Assembly: GCA_025358295.1 (NCBI GenBank)
Contig: JANYJY010000043.1
Span: 17,614-81,613 of the forward strand
From: Gammaproteobacteria bacterium
GTDB taxonomy: Bacteria; Pseudomonadota; Gammaproteobacteria; Steroidobacterales; Steroidobacteraceae
DNA: 64,000 nucleotides
Direction: 5' to 3'
The translations under genes and the position numbers were made by a program. Positions 25,800-34,797 of the stretch are shown in pieces. The notes beneath the pieces were generated by a model. It saw nothing but the letters and a program-made list of their open reading frames with translations, was not told where the DNA came from and did not search any database. The first letter of the stretch is position 1, and each line of letters begins with the position of its first letter.

Positions 25800-27154
25800 G
25801 CCACGAGTCGATAGCAAGGCGTGTATTCGGCACCCGAGAATTTCATCCTGCCCTGCGCAACGAATGAACGCAGCAAGTGATCGAGCGGCTCCATGATCGA
25901 CGGCTCGCCGGCGAGTTCGAAGGGGCCGTACTTCTCGATGGCGTTGATGCCGTATTCCTTGATGTTTCCTGCCACGATTCCGGAAAATGCACGGCGCAAA
26001 TTCGCCGCGCGCTCGTGTGCGGGCTGATCGCGTGCAAGCCGCAAGGAACGCATCGACTCATGTGTGACTTCGAACGGCAGCTGGAAATCCAGCGGGATTT
26101 TTAGCAGCCAATTGAAGCCATATGAGTCGCTCGCCTGGCGGCGAAAGTCGCGGACTTGTCCCAATCCCTGCACCATTGCGCGCGCGACGGCGGCAGGGTC
26201 GTCGACGATGATCTGGTAGCGGGATTGAGCGGCGGATCCCAACGTCGCGCCGATGAAGTGGTGGATTTGCTCAAAATAGTCGGCGCTGTCCGCCGGCCCC
26301 GTGAAAACCAGGGGGAACGGCAAGTCCCGATTGGCCGGATCGAGCAGTATGCCGAGCAGGTACAGGATTTCCTCTGCCGTGCCCGCCCCGCCCGGAAACA
26401 CGACGATGCCGTGGCCCAGCCGCACAAACGCTTCCAGGCGCTTTTCAATGTCCGGCATGATCACCAATTGGCCCACGATGGGGTTGGGCGGTTCGGCCGC
26501 AATAATGCCGGGTTCCGTTATCCCCAAGTAGCGCCCATCGACGATGCGCTGCTTGGAATGACCGATTGTAGCGCCCTTCATGGGACCCTTCATGGCGCCG
26601 GGTCCGCAGCCCGTGCACACATCCAAGCTGCGCAGCCCCAGCTCATAGCCGACTTTCTTGGTGTAATCGTATTCGATCCGCCGGATGGAATGACCGCCCC
26701 AGCACACGACGAGGTTCGGCCGCATCTGCATTTCCAGCACGCGTGCATTGCGCAGGATGTGGAACACCGCATTCGTGATGCTGGATGTGGACTCGAGATC
26801 GAAGCGTCCGCTTTCCATGATCTCGTTTGAAATGAACACCACATCGCGCAACACCGCGAAAAGATGGTCCTTCAGCCCCCTGATCATCACCCCGTCCACA
26901 AATGCCGCCGCCGGCGCGTTCTTGATTTCGAGCTTGATGCCCCAGGCCTGGGGTACGATTCGCAGGTCGAAATCCCGATACTTCTCGAAGATCACCCGTG
27001 CATCATCGATATCGCTGCCGGAATTGAGCACGGCGAGTGCGCACTTGCGAAACAACGGGTAGAGGCCGCCCTGCCCCGAATCGAGCAGCTGCGCTATCTC
27101 GAGCTGCGAAAGATGTTCCAGGCTGCCCTTGGGCGCGACCCGGGCATCCACCAT
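25796..27154 (-). CDS. ppnN: Pyrimidine/purine nucleotide 5'-monophosphate nucleosidase
   Basis: PpnN (YgdH) cleaves nucleoside monophosphates to base and ribose 5-phosphate and responds to (p)ppGpp in E. coli. The start at ATG 27154 (MVDARVAPKGSLEHLSQLE) gives 452 residues, matching the family, and avoids running into the upstream gene; the frame is open from 27235. Landmarks: YPLFRKCALAVLNSGS, VVCWGGHSIRR, CTGCGPGAMKGPMKGATIGH, EPGIIAAEPPNPIV, the LOG-type motif FPGGAGTAEEILYLLGIL, and the C-terminal LRRAFSGIVAGNIKEYGI. It ends in ATGA with the Cys-cluster gene. Confidence 0.95.
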   Translation of the reverse strand: MVDARVAPKGSLEHLSQLEIAQLLDSGQGGLYPLFRKCALAVLNSGSDIDDARVIFEKYRDFDLRIVPQAWGIKLEIKNAPAAAFVDGVMIRGLKDHLFAVLRDVVFISNEIMESGRFDLESTSSITNAVFHILRNARVLEMQMRPNLVVCWGGHSIRRIEYDYTKKVGYELGLRSLDVCTGCGPGAMKGPMKGATIGHSKQRIVDGRYLGITEPGIIAAEPPNPIVGQLVIMPDIEKRLEAFVRLGHGIVVFPGGAGTAEEILYLLGILLDPANRDLPFPLVFTGPADSADYFEQIHHFIGATLGSAAQSRYQIIVDDPAAVARAMVQGLGQVRDFRRQASDSYGFNWLLKIPLDFQLPFEVTHESMRSLRLARDQPAHERAANLRRAFSGIVAGNIKEYGINAIEKYGPFELAGEPSIMEPLDHLLRSFVAQGRMKFSGAEYTPCYRLVA

Positions 27155-27189
27155 GTCAGACGATAGAATTGTGGTTTCCACGGGCGCCC

Positions 27190-27720
27190 TTAAGGATAAA
27201 TATCGATCGGAATGTTGTCTTGAGTGCGCATCCACACTTCGACCATGTCGGAATTGGACAGGGCAATGCAGCCGTCCGTCCAGTCATTCGACTGGTAGTA
27301 CGACGCCGGGTGCTTGGGTTGATTCGGGAAGCCGTGGATCATGATCGAACCGCCGGGCGCCCATCGATTCTTGCGCGCGCGCATTTCGTCTTCCTTGTTC
27401 GGGTAGGACACCTGGATGGCGAGGAAGAAATCGCTGCGAACGTTGCGGCGAGCCAGATAGTAGCGGCCCTCGGGAGTGCGAAAATCGTGCTCGCGCTCCT
27501 TCTGCCCCGTGGGGCTCAGGCCAAGCTGCACCTTGTATTCGCCCAGCAGGCGGCTACCGTCGTAGAGATAGAGCTTGTGCTCCGATTTATGGACAACGAC
27601 CCGGTCTGCGGCTGCTATTTCTTCCGCCCTGGCGCCCTGTAAGGGCCCCGCCAGGCAGGCTGCCACCGTAAATGCGGGAAAAAGGGCTTTTACCCAGCGG
27701 CTTTGGATTTGAGTGCTCAT
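27190..27720 (-). CDS. Periplasmic L,D-transpeptidase (YkuD domain)
   Basis: A 176-residue protein with a signal peptide (ALFPAFTVAACLAGPLQGARA). The YkuD catalytic motif is present: HGFPNQP followed by SNDWTDGCIALSNSDM (His and Cys). Upstream fold elements are ADRVVVHKSEHKLYLYDGSRLLGEYKVQLG and KEREHDFRTPEGRYYLARRN. Likely attaches or cross-links peptidoglycan stems via meso-DAP. Just upstream of ppnN on the same strand. Confidence 0.92.
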   Translation of the reverse strand: MSTQIQSRWVKALFPAFTVAACLAGPLQGARAEEIAAADRVVVHKSEHKLYLYDGSRLLGEYKVQLGLSPTGQKEREHDFRTPEGRYYLARRNVRSDFFLAIQVSYPNKEDEMRARKNRWAPGGSIMIHGFPNQPKHPASYYQSNDWTDGCIALSNSDMVEVWMRTQDNIPIDIYP

Positions 27721-27790
27721 GGGAAAATTATAGCGTGTAGTCGGTACGACATAATCTGCTGTAGCTCACGTCCCTGTATAGTGAAGACCA

Positions 27791-28366
27791 ATGCGCGCCT
27801 CATTGATTCCGGTCTTTCTGCTCGTCGGTATGGCCGCCGGCTGCGCCAGCCAATCCTCGGTCAAGCCGGTCGAAGTCTTCGACGAGCGCACCGGCATCAC
27901 CGTCAGCGTGCTCAAGCAACCCATCGAACTGGTGCCGAGCGTTCGTAATGCGGTGCCGGTGCTGCAGAAACGCACCACCTTCGCCTACCTCGGCCCAGTG
28001 GAATGGAATCGCAGCGGCACCCTCAACTACGGCCTGTGGATGCACATTGCCCCGGGGGACGATAGGCAGGTAGGGGATATTGGTGCGCCGGGCGCCGTGA
28101 CCTTGATTCTCGACGACGGACCTCTCTCTTTATCTCCCATGGAGGCGCCGAAGCTCGGGCATGGCGCATACCGGCAAGTCGCCTCCTGGGGCCAGGTCGT
28201 GTACTTCGAACTTGACGCCGACCGGCTCAAACGCATGGCTGCCAGCCGGAAGTTCGAACTCGACGTGCGCACGGCGGACGGCACTATCATCGACTTTTCC
28301 TCCACTCTCGATACCCACACCGCTCTCACTCAGTACTTGAACGATCGTGGCATCACTGCCGATTGA
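27791..28366 (+). CDS. Hypothetical lipoprotein
   Basis: 191 residues with a lipoprotein signal (IPVFLLVGMAAGC, lipobox MAAGC). The mature part is beta-rich and has no catalytic motif I recognise (FAYLGPVEWNRSGTLNYGLWMHIAP; VTLILDDGPLSLSP). It converges on the mltD-like gene with a 14-bp overlap at the 3' ends. Confidence 0.75.
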   Translation: MRASLIPVFLLVGMAAGCASQSSVKPVEVFDERTGITVSVLKQPIELVPSVRNAVPVLQKRTTFAYLGPVEWNRSGTLNYGLWMHIAPGDDRQVGDIGAPGAVTLILDDGPLSLSPMEAPKLGHGAYRQVASWGQVVYFELDADRLKRMAASRKFELDVRTADGTIIDFSSTLDTHTALTQYLNDRGITAD

Positions 28367-30392
28367 TGGATGCCACCGTGGGCAAGGCAATCGCGGTTCC
28401 AGGCCGCACATCGTTGAAGTCCACGTCCGGGTTGTATTGAGCCACGAGCCAAATCGGCACACCGGCGCGTTGCGCAATGGTCCATAGCGACTCGCCACGC
28501 TTCACGGCATAGTTTTCCGTGCCGGCGATGCGGTGTGCGGAGAAGAACTCTTCCTGTAGGTGCTGGTGGTATGCGCGCCGCGTGGCCGCGAATTGCGCTG
28601 CGCTCACCTTGGAGAAATCCAGTTTGACCTTGCGGCCGATGGTCACCAGCGCATTCTTGCGCAATTTGTTGAGGTTTCGCAGTGTTTGCGAACCGACGCC
28701 CGACCAATCGGCGTAGTGCCCCAGGGTTTCCTCGGCCTGCACGATGACCGTGTTATCCGCGGCAACGCCATAGTCCGTTGGATCCGAACTGCCAGTCGGC
28801 GCGGCCGCGGGCAGCAAGGCATTGCCGTCGGTTTGCCGTTCGGACACCGGCTCCTTGGGCGGCCGGGCATAGGCGACGATTTCCGGCAGTTGCTGAGGCG
28901 GCTCAGCGACGGAATCGGCGCGGGAGGAGCCCTCGGCAGCATTACCGGGCGGTAGCGCCGCAAGGGCAGGAGCCGCACCGCCCGCGCCCTCCGCTCGCGA
29001 GGCCGGCGGGGGAATGCGCACCATGTCGCCCTTGCCAACGGCGTGCGAACCCGTCCAGCCGTTGGCGGCCAACAGCCGACTCACGCTCATACCGCTGGCC
29101 GCGGCAATACCAGCCAGGGTCTCGCCGCGGCGGACTCTGTGGTTGCCGTCATTGCGCTGGGCCACATACCGCTGTGCCGGCAACAAGCGTTCCCAGGCTG
29201 CGGCGATTTCAGGTTGCGCCAGGCTCCCCGGCAATCGCAGCGTGTAGCCGCGCGGCACGAACCGGCTGCCGTTCCAGATGGGAGGCCGCAACGCGGGATT
29301 AAGTACTCGCAGTGCGCCCATGTCGACCTTGAATGCCTTCCCCAACGCATCGACCGGCACATAGTCGGGCAAATCCACTGCTGTACTCTCGGTTTCGGGC
29401 AGGCGCGTAATCGGCCCGAAATACTTGTCGGCGTTTCGGTCCACTTCCAGCGCCGCCAAGAACGCGACGTAGAAATTGCGCGATGCAAAGCCGAAAGTGG
29501 CTCCCTGGAAGCGCTTCACGATGACGGCAATGTCGCTGCTGCCCAGCTCTTCCTGGGCGCGACGCAAGCCGCCCGGTCCATGATTGTAGGCAGTAACCGC
29601 CAACGGCCAGGTGCCGAGCAGACGGTAGTTGTACAGCATCAAATTCGCGGCGGCATCCGTAGCGGTGTAGGGATCCAGACGCTCATCCACCACGCCGTCG
29701 ACGCGCATGAAACGCCTGGCCGTACCCGGCATGAACTGCCACAGCCCGGCAGCACCGACTTTCGAATAGGCCGCCAAGTTGAACGAGGACTCGACGTGCG
29801 GGAGTGCCGCGATCTCCGCCGGCACGCCGTGCTGAGCCAAGGTGCGGGCGATCTTTTTCTCCCACGCCGCCGCGCGAACGAGTCCCTCGTGAAATCGATC
29901 CGCCTGACCCAGCTGAAATCGTATTCGTTCGACGGCATCGCGAAAATCGCGTGGGCCGGCGTTCTCGCCGAAAGCATGCAATATGCGCTGCTCATGCGTC
30001 GTCAAATTGTCGGTGGAGCCCGCAGCAAAGCGCTTCAGCAGGCCCGCGTAGCGCAGTTTCGCTTCGGCGACCCGCCGCTCGCGCTGCGACGGCGAGGCAG
30101 CGGGGTCAAAACGTAGCACCTCGTAGACCAGGGCCAGATTCCGGTCGTCGTGCAGCAAACCCTGGTCGGTGGTGACCTCGGTGTACACGCGGATCCAGAA
30201 GCGCACATCCTGTTCGAGCTGCGGGGGCTGAGCGAAGGGATTGGGCGTCTCCGCACTCGCTGTCCGGATGTAGAGCAGCGGCGCGAACAGCAGCGCGAAC
30301 GCCGCCAATGTGAGCGGCTTTCTGAGCCGAGACGTGGCGACTACGAGATTAACGACTTGCGTCAGAGGCCATTTCACCAATTTAAATTGCAT
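28353..30392 (-). CDS. mltD: MltD-type membrane-bound lytic transglycosylase with LysM domains
   Basis: A 679-residue murein hydrolase. Signal/anchor segment (PLTLAAFALLFAPLLYIRTASA), then an SLT domain with catalytic Glu in ALPHVESSFNLAAYSKVGAAG, LWQFMPGTARRF and TAYNHGPGGLRRA. Three LysM-type modules follow: HRVRRGETLAGIAAASGM (about 417), a degenerate TVIVQAEETLGHYADWSG (about 548) and YAVKRGESLWTIAQRAGV (about 628). The second has QAEETLGHYADW in place of the usual GDTLxxIA. The start is uncertain: ATG 30392 (MQFKLVKWP) is chosen over 30536 because homologues have a short cytoplasmic tail. Confidence 0.9.
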   Translation of the reverse strand: MQFKLVKWPLTQVVNLVVATSRLRKPLTLAAFALLFAPLLYIRTASAETPNPFAQPPQLEQDVRFWIRVYTEVTTDQGLLHDDRNLALVYEVLRFDPAASPSQRERRVAEAKLRYAGLLKRFAAGSTDNLTTHEQRILHAFGENAGPRDFRDAVERIRFQLGQADRFHEGLVRAAAWEKKIARTLAQHGVPAEIAALPHVESSFNLAAYSKVGAAGLWQFMPGTARRFMRVDGVVDERLDPYTATDAAANLMLYNYRLLGTWPLAVTAYNHGPGGLRRAQEELGSSDIAVIVKRFQGATFGFASRNFYVAFLAALEVDRNADKYFGPITRLPETESTAVDLPDYVPVDALGKAFKVDMGALRVLNPALRPPIWNGSRFVPRGYTLRLPGSLAQPEIAAAWERLLPAQRYVAQRNDGNHRVRRGETLAGIAAASGMSVSRLLAANGWTGSHAVGKGDMVRIPPPASRAEGAGGAAPALAALPPGNAAEGSSRADSVAEPPQQLPEIVAYARPPKEPVSERQTDGNALLPAAAPTGSSDPTDYGVAADNTVIVQAEETLGHYADWSGVGSQTLRNLNKLRKNALVTIGRKVKLDFSKVSAAQFAATRRAYHQHLQEEFFSAHRIAGTENYAVKRGESLWTIAQRAGVPIWLVAQYNPDVDFNDVRPGTAIALPTVASINRQ

Positions 30393-30559
30393 TCGCGGAT
30401 AGGATAATTGAATCTCCGAGGCGGAATAACGACCGGAATGCGCTTCATGAAAGAAAGGCACGATGACTAGAATAGCTGGTATTTGTTGCGAACGTTGATG
30501 GAGAGTGAGCAACCCAAAACGGTAACGATTCCGCAATAACTTTGTCTTCCAATACCCGC

Positions 30560-31432
30560 ATGAAACAAATATTCAGCTTCGGCAAAATGACTGAAAAGAT
30601 TGCTACGGCGATCCGGAATTTATCCGCCCTCAATAGTCATGTGTCTGACTTAAGGGACCTGACCATCTTCCAACAGACCAAGGAACTTCAATCCCGTCAC
30701 GTTAATCCTCTCAATGGATTCGGGCGAAAGTGCTTTTCGCAAGCCGATGAGGATGGCATTACCCTCGAAATCCTGCGCAGACTTGGCTGCCGCGATGCGG
30801 GTGTCTTCGCTGAATTCGGGGTCGGCGATGGCATGGAAAATGGCACGCTCGTTCTCGCTGCCCTGGGCTGGTCCGGCTTTTGGGTGGGCGGCGAGGAGCT
30901 AAGATTCCCGCTGAATAACAATGTCTCTGAAAAATATGCGTTCATCCGTGACTGGGTAACGCGAGAGAATGCTGTTGACCATGTAAAGGCGGGGTTAAAG
31001 CGAATAAATGCTGAGCGCGTCGACGTTATTTCCGTAGATCTAGACGGCATCGACATTTATGTCGTTGATGCGATATTAAACAGCGGCGCGCGGCCGAAGC
31101 TCTTTATCGTCGAGTACAACGCGAAATTCCCTCCGCCCATTAAATTCCAAATTGCTTATGACCCATCGCATCAATGGCAGGGCGACGATTATTTTGGCGC
31201 TTCACTGAGCAGCTTTAATGATGTGTTTTCGGGCCACGGCTACCGATTGGTTTGCTGCAACTCACATACCGGATCAAATGCATTTTTTGTCGACGCGGCG
31301 TACTCGGAACTGTTCAGCGACGTTCCGACGGAGATATCTGAGCTCTACGTAGAGCCTCGATATCATCTTTACCATCTGTACGGGCACAAGCAGTCGGTCA
31401 AGACCGTAGCCAGGATCTTTGGCCTGTCGTGA
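30560..31432 (+). CDS. FkbM-like / SAM-dependent methyltransferase-like protein
   Basis: About 290 residues from ATG 30560 (TTG 30542 upstream is possible; neither has a clear ribosome-binding site). FSQADEDGITLEILRRLG, FAEFGVGDGMENGTLVLAALGWSGFWVGG and VDVISVDLDGIDIYVVDAIL resemble FkbM-type proteins found in surface-polysaccharide loci. The downstream YFGASLSSFNDVFSGHGYRLVCCNSHTGSNAFFV fits the same group. The gene is visibly AT-richer than its surroundings, suggesting acquisition. Whether it methylates anything is unknown. Confidence 0.7.
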   Translation: MKQIFSFGKMTEKIATAIRNLSALNSHVSDLRDLTIFQQTKELQSRHVNPLNGFGRKCFSQADEDGITLEILRRLGCRDAGVFAEFGVGDGMENGTLVLAALGWSGFWVGGEELRFPLNNNVSEKYAFIRDWVTRENAVDHVKAGLKRINAERVDVISVDLDGIDIYVVDAILNSGARPKLFIVEYNAKFPPPIKFQIAYDPSHQWQGDDYFGASLSSFNDVFSGHGYRLVCCNSHTGSNAFFVDAAYSELFSDVPTEISELYVEPRYHLYHLYGHKQSVKTVARIFGLS

Positions 31433-31482
31433 TCTCTATGTGAATGCAGGCTATGGTGAAACACCTGCTTCTCTCAGGTGAA

Positions 31483-32187
31483 CTACCCGCACTTCGAGTC
31501 CCCGCAATTCAAGCAGGTTTTGCAGCCGTCCATCATCACGACCGCGGCGGTGCTGCACTTTGAGCACAGTTGCGCGCCCTCGGGGAAATGCGACTTGGAG
31601 AATGCGTCGGTTTGCTTGGTTCGAGCCTCGAACTCCGCGCGCTTTTCCTGCACGAGCTTACGCTGGTGCACGTCGAGTTCGGGCTTCTTGAGCAGACCGA
31701 TCGACTGCAGGTGCCTCTCGATCACATAGCCGAGTTCGGCGATGGTCGAGGGCATGAACTTACCGCCGGGTTGCCAGTAGCCGCCCTTCGGGTCGAACAC
31801 CGCCTTCAATTCGTCGACCAGAAAAGTCGTATCGCCGCCCTTGCGGAAGACCGCCGAAATAACCCGGGTAAGCGCGACGATCCACTGAAAATGGTCGAGA
31901 TTCTTCGAGTTGATGAAGACCTCGAACGGTCGGCGCTGCTCGTGCTGCGTACCCTCATTGAGCAAAATGTCGTTGATGGTGACGTACATGGCATGGTCGG
32001 AAACGGGGGTCTTGATCTTGTAGGTCGAGCCGATCAGCACTTCGGGCCGCTCGAGCTTCTCGTGCATCCAAATCACATTGTCCTGGGTCTTCAGCGGGTC
32101 TTTGGCCGCAGCCGCAGGTGCATCCTTCGGCTCGGGCTTCTGCACTCGGTACTTGGAAATCTTCTTGTCGATTTTAATGTGAGCCAT
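31483..32187 (-). CDS. nrdJb: Class II ribonucleotide reductase, C-terminal component (NrdJb)
   Basis: A 234-residue protein with a TSCPD-type domain (RPFEVFINSKNLDHFQWIVALTRVISAVFRKGGDTTFLVDELKAVFDPKGGYW) and a C-terminal Cys-rich tail (CSKCSTAAVVMMDGCKTCLNCGDSKCG), the redox/zinc tail that re-reduces the active site in class II enzymes. It starts 2 bp after the nrdJa stop. Pseudomonas carries the same split into NrdJa and NrdJb. Confidence 0.92.
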   Translation of the reverse strand: MAHIKIDKKISKYRVQKPEPKDAPAAAAKDPLKTQDNVIWMHEKLERPEVLIGSTYKIKTPVSDHAMYVTINDILLNEGTQHEQRRPFEVFINSKNLDHFQWIVALTRVISAVFRKGGDTTFLVDELKAVFDPKGGYWQPGGKFMPSTIAELGYVIERHLQSIGLLKKPELDVHQRKLVQEKRAEFEARTKQTDAFSKSHFPEGAQLCSKCSTAAVVMMDGCKTCLNCGDSKCG

Positions 32188-32189
32188 GA

Positions 32190-34337
32190 TCAGAATTTCC
32201 CGTAATAGCCTTCTTTCAACGCATCGAAAAGATTGGCGGCGGTGTGCATTTCCCCATCGTATTCAATCTCCTGATCGCCGCGCGCTTCGACTTCGGTACC
32301 GTCGTCCAGCGTGAACACGTAGGTGGTGTTCTTGAGGTCTTCTTCCTTGACCAACACGCCCTGGAAGGCTTCCGGATTGAACCGGAATGTAGTGCAGCCC
32401 TTGAGGCCCTGGTCGAACGCGTACATGTAAATGTCCTTGAAGTCCTCGTACTTGTAGTCGGTCGGGACATTGGCCGTTTTGGAAATGGACGAATCCACCC
32501 ACAATTGCGCGGCTGCTTGGATATCGACGTGTTCCTTGGGACCGATATCGTCGGCGGAGATGAAATAATCGGGGAGCTTTTCAGCGGGAATCTGCGAATC
32601 GGGCATGGCCCGGGAATTCACCATTTCGCGGTACGCCAGCAATTCGAAGGAGAAAACATCGATTCTCTCCTTGGACTTCTTGCCTTCACGCAGAACATTG
32701 CGGAAATAGTGATGCGCGAACGACGGCTCGATGCCGTTGGAGGCATTGTTCGCCAGCGACAAGGAGATCGTGCCCGTAGGCGCGATGGACGTGTGATGCG
32801 TAAAGCGCGCCCCCACTTCCGCCAGCTCATCGACCAATTCGGGCGAGGCCTCGGCGATGCGCTGCATGTAGCGGCTGTAGCGCGCGTGCAGGACCCGGCC
32901 CGCGATCCGCGCGCCGGCCCGCCAGCCGTCCTTGATCATCTCGGGCCGCTTGCGCAGCATTTCCTTGGTGACCGTGAACTCCTCGTTCATGATGGGTGCA
33001 GGGCCCTTCTCGCGCGCCAGATCAAGCGCGGCTTCCCAACCGGCGACTGCCATTTCCCGCGATACGTTCTGCGAGAACGCGACGGATTTCTTCGAGCCGT
33101 ACTTCATGCACAGCATGGTGATGCTGGAGCCCAATCCCAGGAAACCCATGCCATGTCGGCGTTTGCGGATGATCTCGTCGCGCTGCTGAGACAAGGGCAG
33201 GCCATTGATCTCGACCACATTGTCGAGCATGCGCGTGAACACCTTCACGACCTTGCGATACGTCTCCCAATCGAAGCGCGCATTGTCCGTGAACGGATCG
33301 ATGACGAATTTGGTGAGATTGACCGACCCCAATAGACATGAGCCGTAGGCCGGCAGCGGCTGTTCGCCGCAAGGATTGGTGGCGCGAATATTCTCGGTCC
33401 ACCAATTGTTGTTCATCTCGTTGACCCGGTCGATCAGGATGAATCCCGGCTCGGCGAAATCGTAGGTGGAGGACATGATCACGTCCCACACACGGCGCGC
33501 CGGCAAGGTCTTGTAGATCTTGCAGGCAACCAAGCCTTCTTCGTTCGCGACATAACCATCGGTGTAGGGCCACTCGCGCCAGACGAATTTGGCGGCGTCG
33601 GTGAGATCCGGTTGCTCGGCCTCGTACTCCTTGCGCCCCAGCGGAAACGCCAGCGTCCATTCACCGTCGCTCTTCACGGCCTTCATGAACTCATCTGTGA
33701 CCAGGAGAGACAAATTGAATTGCCGGAGACGTCCGTTCTCACGCTTGGCGCGAATGAACTCCAGTGCATCCGGATGCCCGATGTCGAAAGTGCCCATCTG
33801 GGCGCCGCGCCGACCGCCGGCCGAAGACACTGTAAAACACATCTTGTCGTAGATATCCATGAACGACAGGGGTCCGGAGGTGTAGGCACCCGCGCCCGAT
33901 ACATAGGCGCCGCGCGGCCGCAGCGTCGAGAACTCATAGCCGATGCCGCATCCCGCCTTGAGGGTGAGGCCCGCCTCATGCACCTTACTCAGGATGTCGT
34001 CCATCGAATCGCGGATGGTGCCGGAGACCGTGCAGTTGATGGTCGACGTCGCGGGCTTATGTTCGAGCGCACCGGCATTCGAAGTGACGCGGCCGGCCGG
34101 AATGGCGCCATGACGCAGCGCCCATAAAAACGAGTCGTACCAACGTTCGCGGCCTTCCTCATTCTCAACGTCGGCAAGCGCTCGAGCAACACGCTTGTAT
34201 GTGTCGTCCATCGAATTGTCGATGGGCGAGCCATCTTTTGCCGTCAGCCGGTATTTCTTATCCCAGATATCGAATGACGCTTCCTGGAAAGTGATATCGC
34301 CGACGTCTTTGGGCTGTATTTTGACCACCGTATTCAT
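32190..34337 (-). CDS. nrdJa: Adenosylcobalamin-dependent class II ribonucleotide reductase, catalytic component (NrdJa)
   Basis: A 715-residue alpha component. NCTVSGTIRDSMDDI, the glycine-rich LKAGCGIGYEFSTLRPRGA, TVSSAGGRRGAQMGTFDIGHPD, the NPCGEQPLPAYGSCLLGSVNLT finger loop (active-site Cys and Glu), HHTSIAPTGTISLSLANNASNGIEPSF and FDQGLKGCTTFRFNPEAFQGVL are characteristic. No N-terminal ATP cone is apparent. Makes deoxyribonucleotides using vitamin B12, independent of oxygen. Two NrdR-box-like palindromes and DnaA-box matches lie upstream. Confidence 0.95.
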   Translation of the reverse strand: MNTVVKIQPKDVGDITFQEASFDIWDKKYRLTAKDGSPIDNSMDDTYKRVARALADVENEEGRERWYDSFLWALRHGAIPAGRVTSNAGALEHKPATSTINCTVSGTIRDSMDDILSKVHEAGLTLKAGCGIGYEFSTLRPRGAYVSGAGAYTSGPLSFMDIYDKMCFTVSSAGGRRGAQMGTFDIGHPDALEFIRAKRENGRLRQFNLSLLVTDEFMKAVKSDGEWTLAFPLGRKEYEAEQPDLTDAAKFVWREWPYTDGYVANEEGLVACKIYKTLPARRVWDVIMSSTYDFAEPGFILIDRVNEMNNNWWTENIRATNPCGEQPLPAYGSCLLGSVNLTKFVIDPFTDNARFDWETYRKVVKVFTRMLDNVVEINGLPLSQQRDEIIRKRRHGMGFLGLGSSITMLCMKYGSKKSVAFSQNVSREMAVAGWEAALDLAREKGPAPIMNEEFTVTKEMLRKRPEMIKDGWRAGARIAGRVLHARYSRYMQRIAEASPELVDELAEVGARFTHHTSIAPTGTISLSLANNASNGIEPSFAHHYFRNVLREGKKSKERIDVFSFELLAYREMVNSRAMPDSQIPAEKLPDYFISADDIGPKEHVDIQAAAQLWVDSSISKTANVPTDYKYEDFKDIYMYAFDQGLKGCTTFRFNPEAFQGVLVKEEDLKNTTYVFTLDDGTEVEARGDQEIEYDGEMHTAANLFDALKEGYYGKF

Positions 34338-34460
34338 GGGTATTAAAGCCGCTCCCTTATAATTCTCAAGCTAAAGACCGAACTCGAACTACGGCGGTCC
34401 CGCAAAAATAAATAGATTGAAACTGAATCGAGGCCGATGGGGGACTACGTGAACTGCCGA

Positions 34461-34476
34461 CCACAACATATTGTGT
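34461..34476. promoter_or_regulatory. NrdR box 1
   Basis: CCACAACATATTGTGT, on the other strand ACACAATATGTTGTGG, matches the NrdR consensus acaCwAtATaTwGtgt in the dyad core. It lies about 125 bp upstream of nrdJa. NrdR represses ribonucleotide reductase genes when dATP is high. Confidence 0.75.
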
Positions 34477-34520
34477 GCGGAGGCAAAGGGTAAGTCCCGA
34501 CGGCAACCATCGTCAAGACT

Positions 34521-34529
34521 TTTTTCACA
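34521..34529 (+). promoter_or_regulatory. DnaA-box match (relaxed consensus)
   Basis: TTTTTCACA fits the relaxed DnaA consensus TTWTNCACA and sits at the edge of the AT-rich core. DnaA is known to regulate nrd genes in E. coli. A single relaxed match on its own is weak. Confidence 0.45.
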
Positions 34530-34636
34530 CATTTTTTGATCTAAAAACATCATAAATATCAATAGATTACAAATATGTTCCGAGAAATTAGCTGATTACC
34601 CTTCGCGAAGGCTGGGTCAAGCGAAAAAACCGGCCA

Positions 34637-34652
34637 TCGCAACATCTTGTGT
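34637..34652. promoter_or_regulatory. NrdR box 2
   Basis: TCGCAACATCTTGTGT keeps the CAACAT..TTGTGT dyad of box 1. The boxes are 176 bp apart start to start, far more than the roughly three helical turns typical of paired NrdR sites. Confidence 0.55.
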
Positions 34653-34661
34653 TTCCACAAC

Positions 34662-34670
34662 TTATCCACA
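34662..34670 (+). promoter_or_regulatory. Perfect DnaA box
   Basis: TTATCCACA equals the strongest DnaA-box consensus, 10 bp beyond NrdR box 2 and in the same orientation as the relaxed match at 34521. Confidence 0.6.
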
Positions 34671-34768
34671 TTATGTTCCATTGACTTTGAAGTGCGTCAC
34701 ACTTTGGGCCGTCGCGTACCCGCCTGACCCCGCGATGCATCGCCCAGCGCATCCCGCGCCGGTCTTTA

Positions 34769-34797
34769 GTTGAAATGTCTGAGCCGCGCCCCTACTT
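34769..34797 (+). promoter_or_regulatory. Sigma-32-type heat-shock promoter of hsp20
   Basis: GTTGAAA (34769-34775), a 13-bp spacer, then CCCCTACTT (34789-34797) closely match the RpoH consensus CTTGAAA-N13-15-CCCCATNT, directly upstream of the small heat-shock gene. The leader would be about 70 nt. Confidence 0.75.

Noticed and set aside
34338..34520. Cobalamin riboswitch before nrdJa
   Set aside because: Expected from B12 dependence, but I could not find the conserved B12-box core (GCCACTG region) on the minus strand.
34520..34670. Replication origin suggested by AT-rich DNA and DnaA boxes
   Set aside because: Only one perfect box and one relaxed match, and no dnaA/dnaN/rpmH/gidA neighbours; transcriptional control of nrdJ is simpler.
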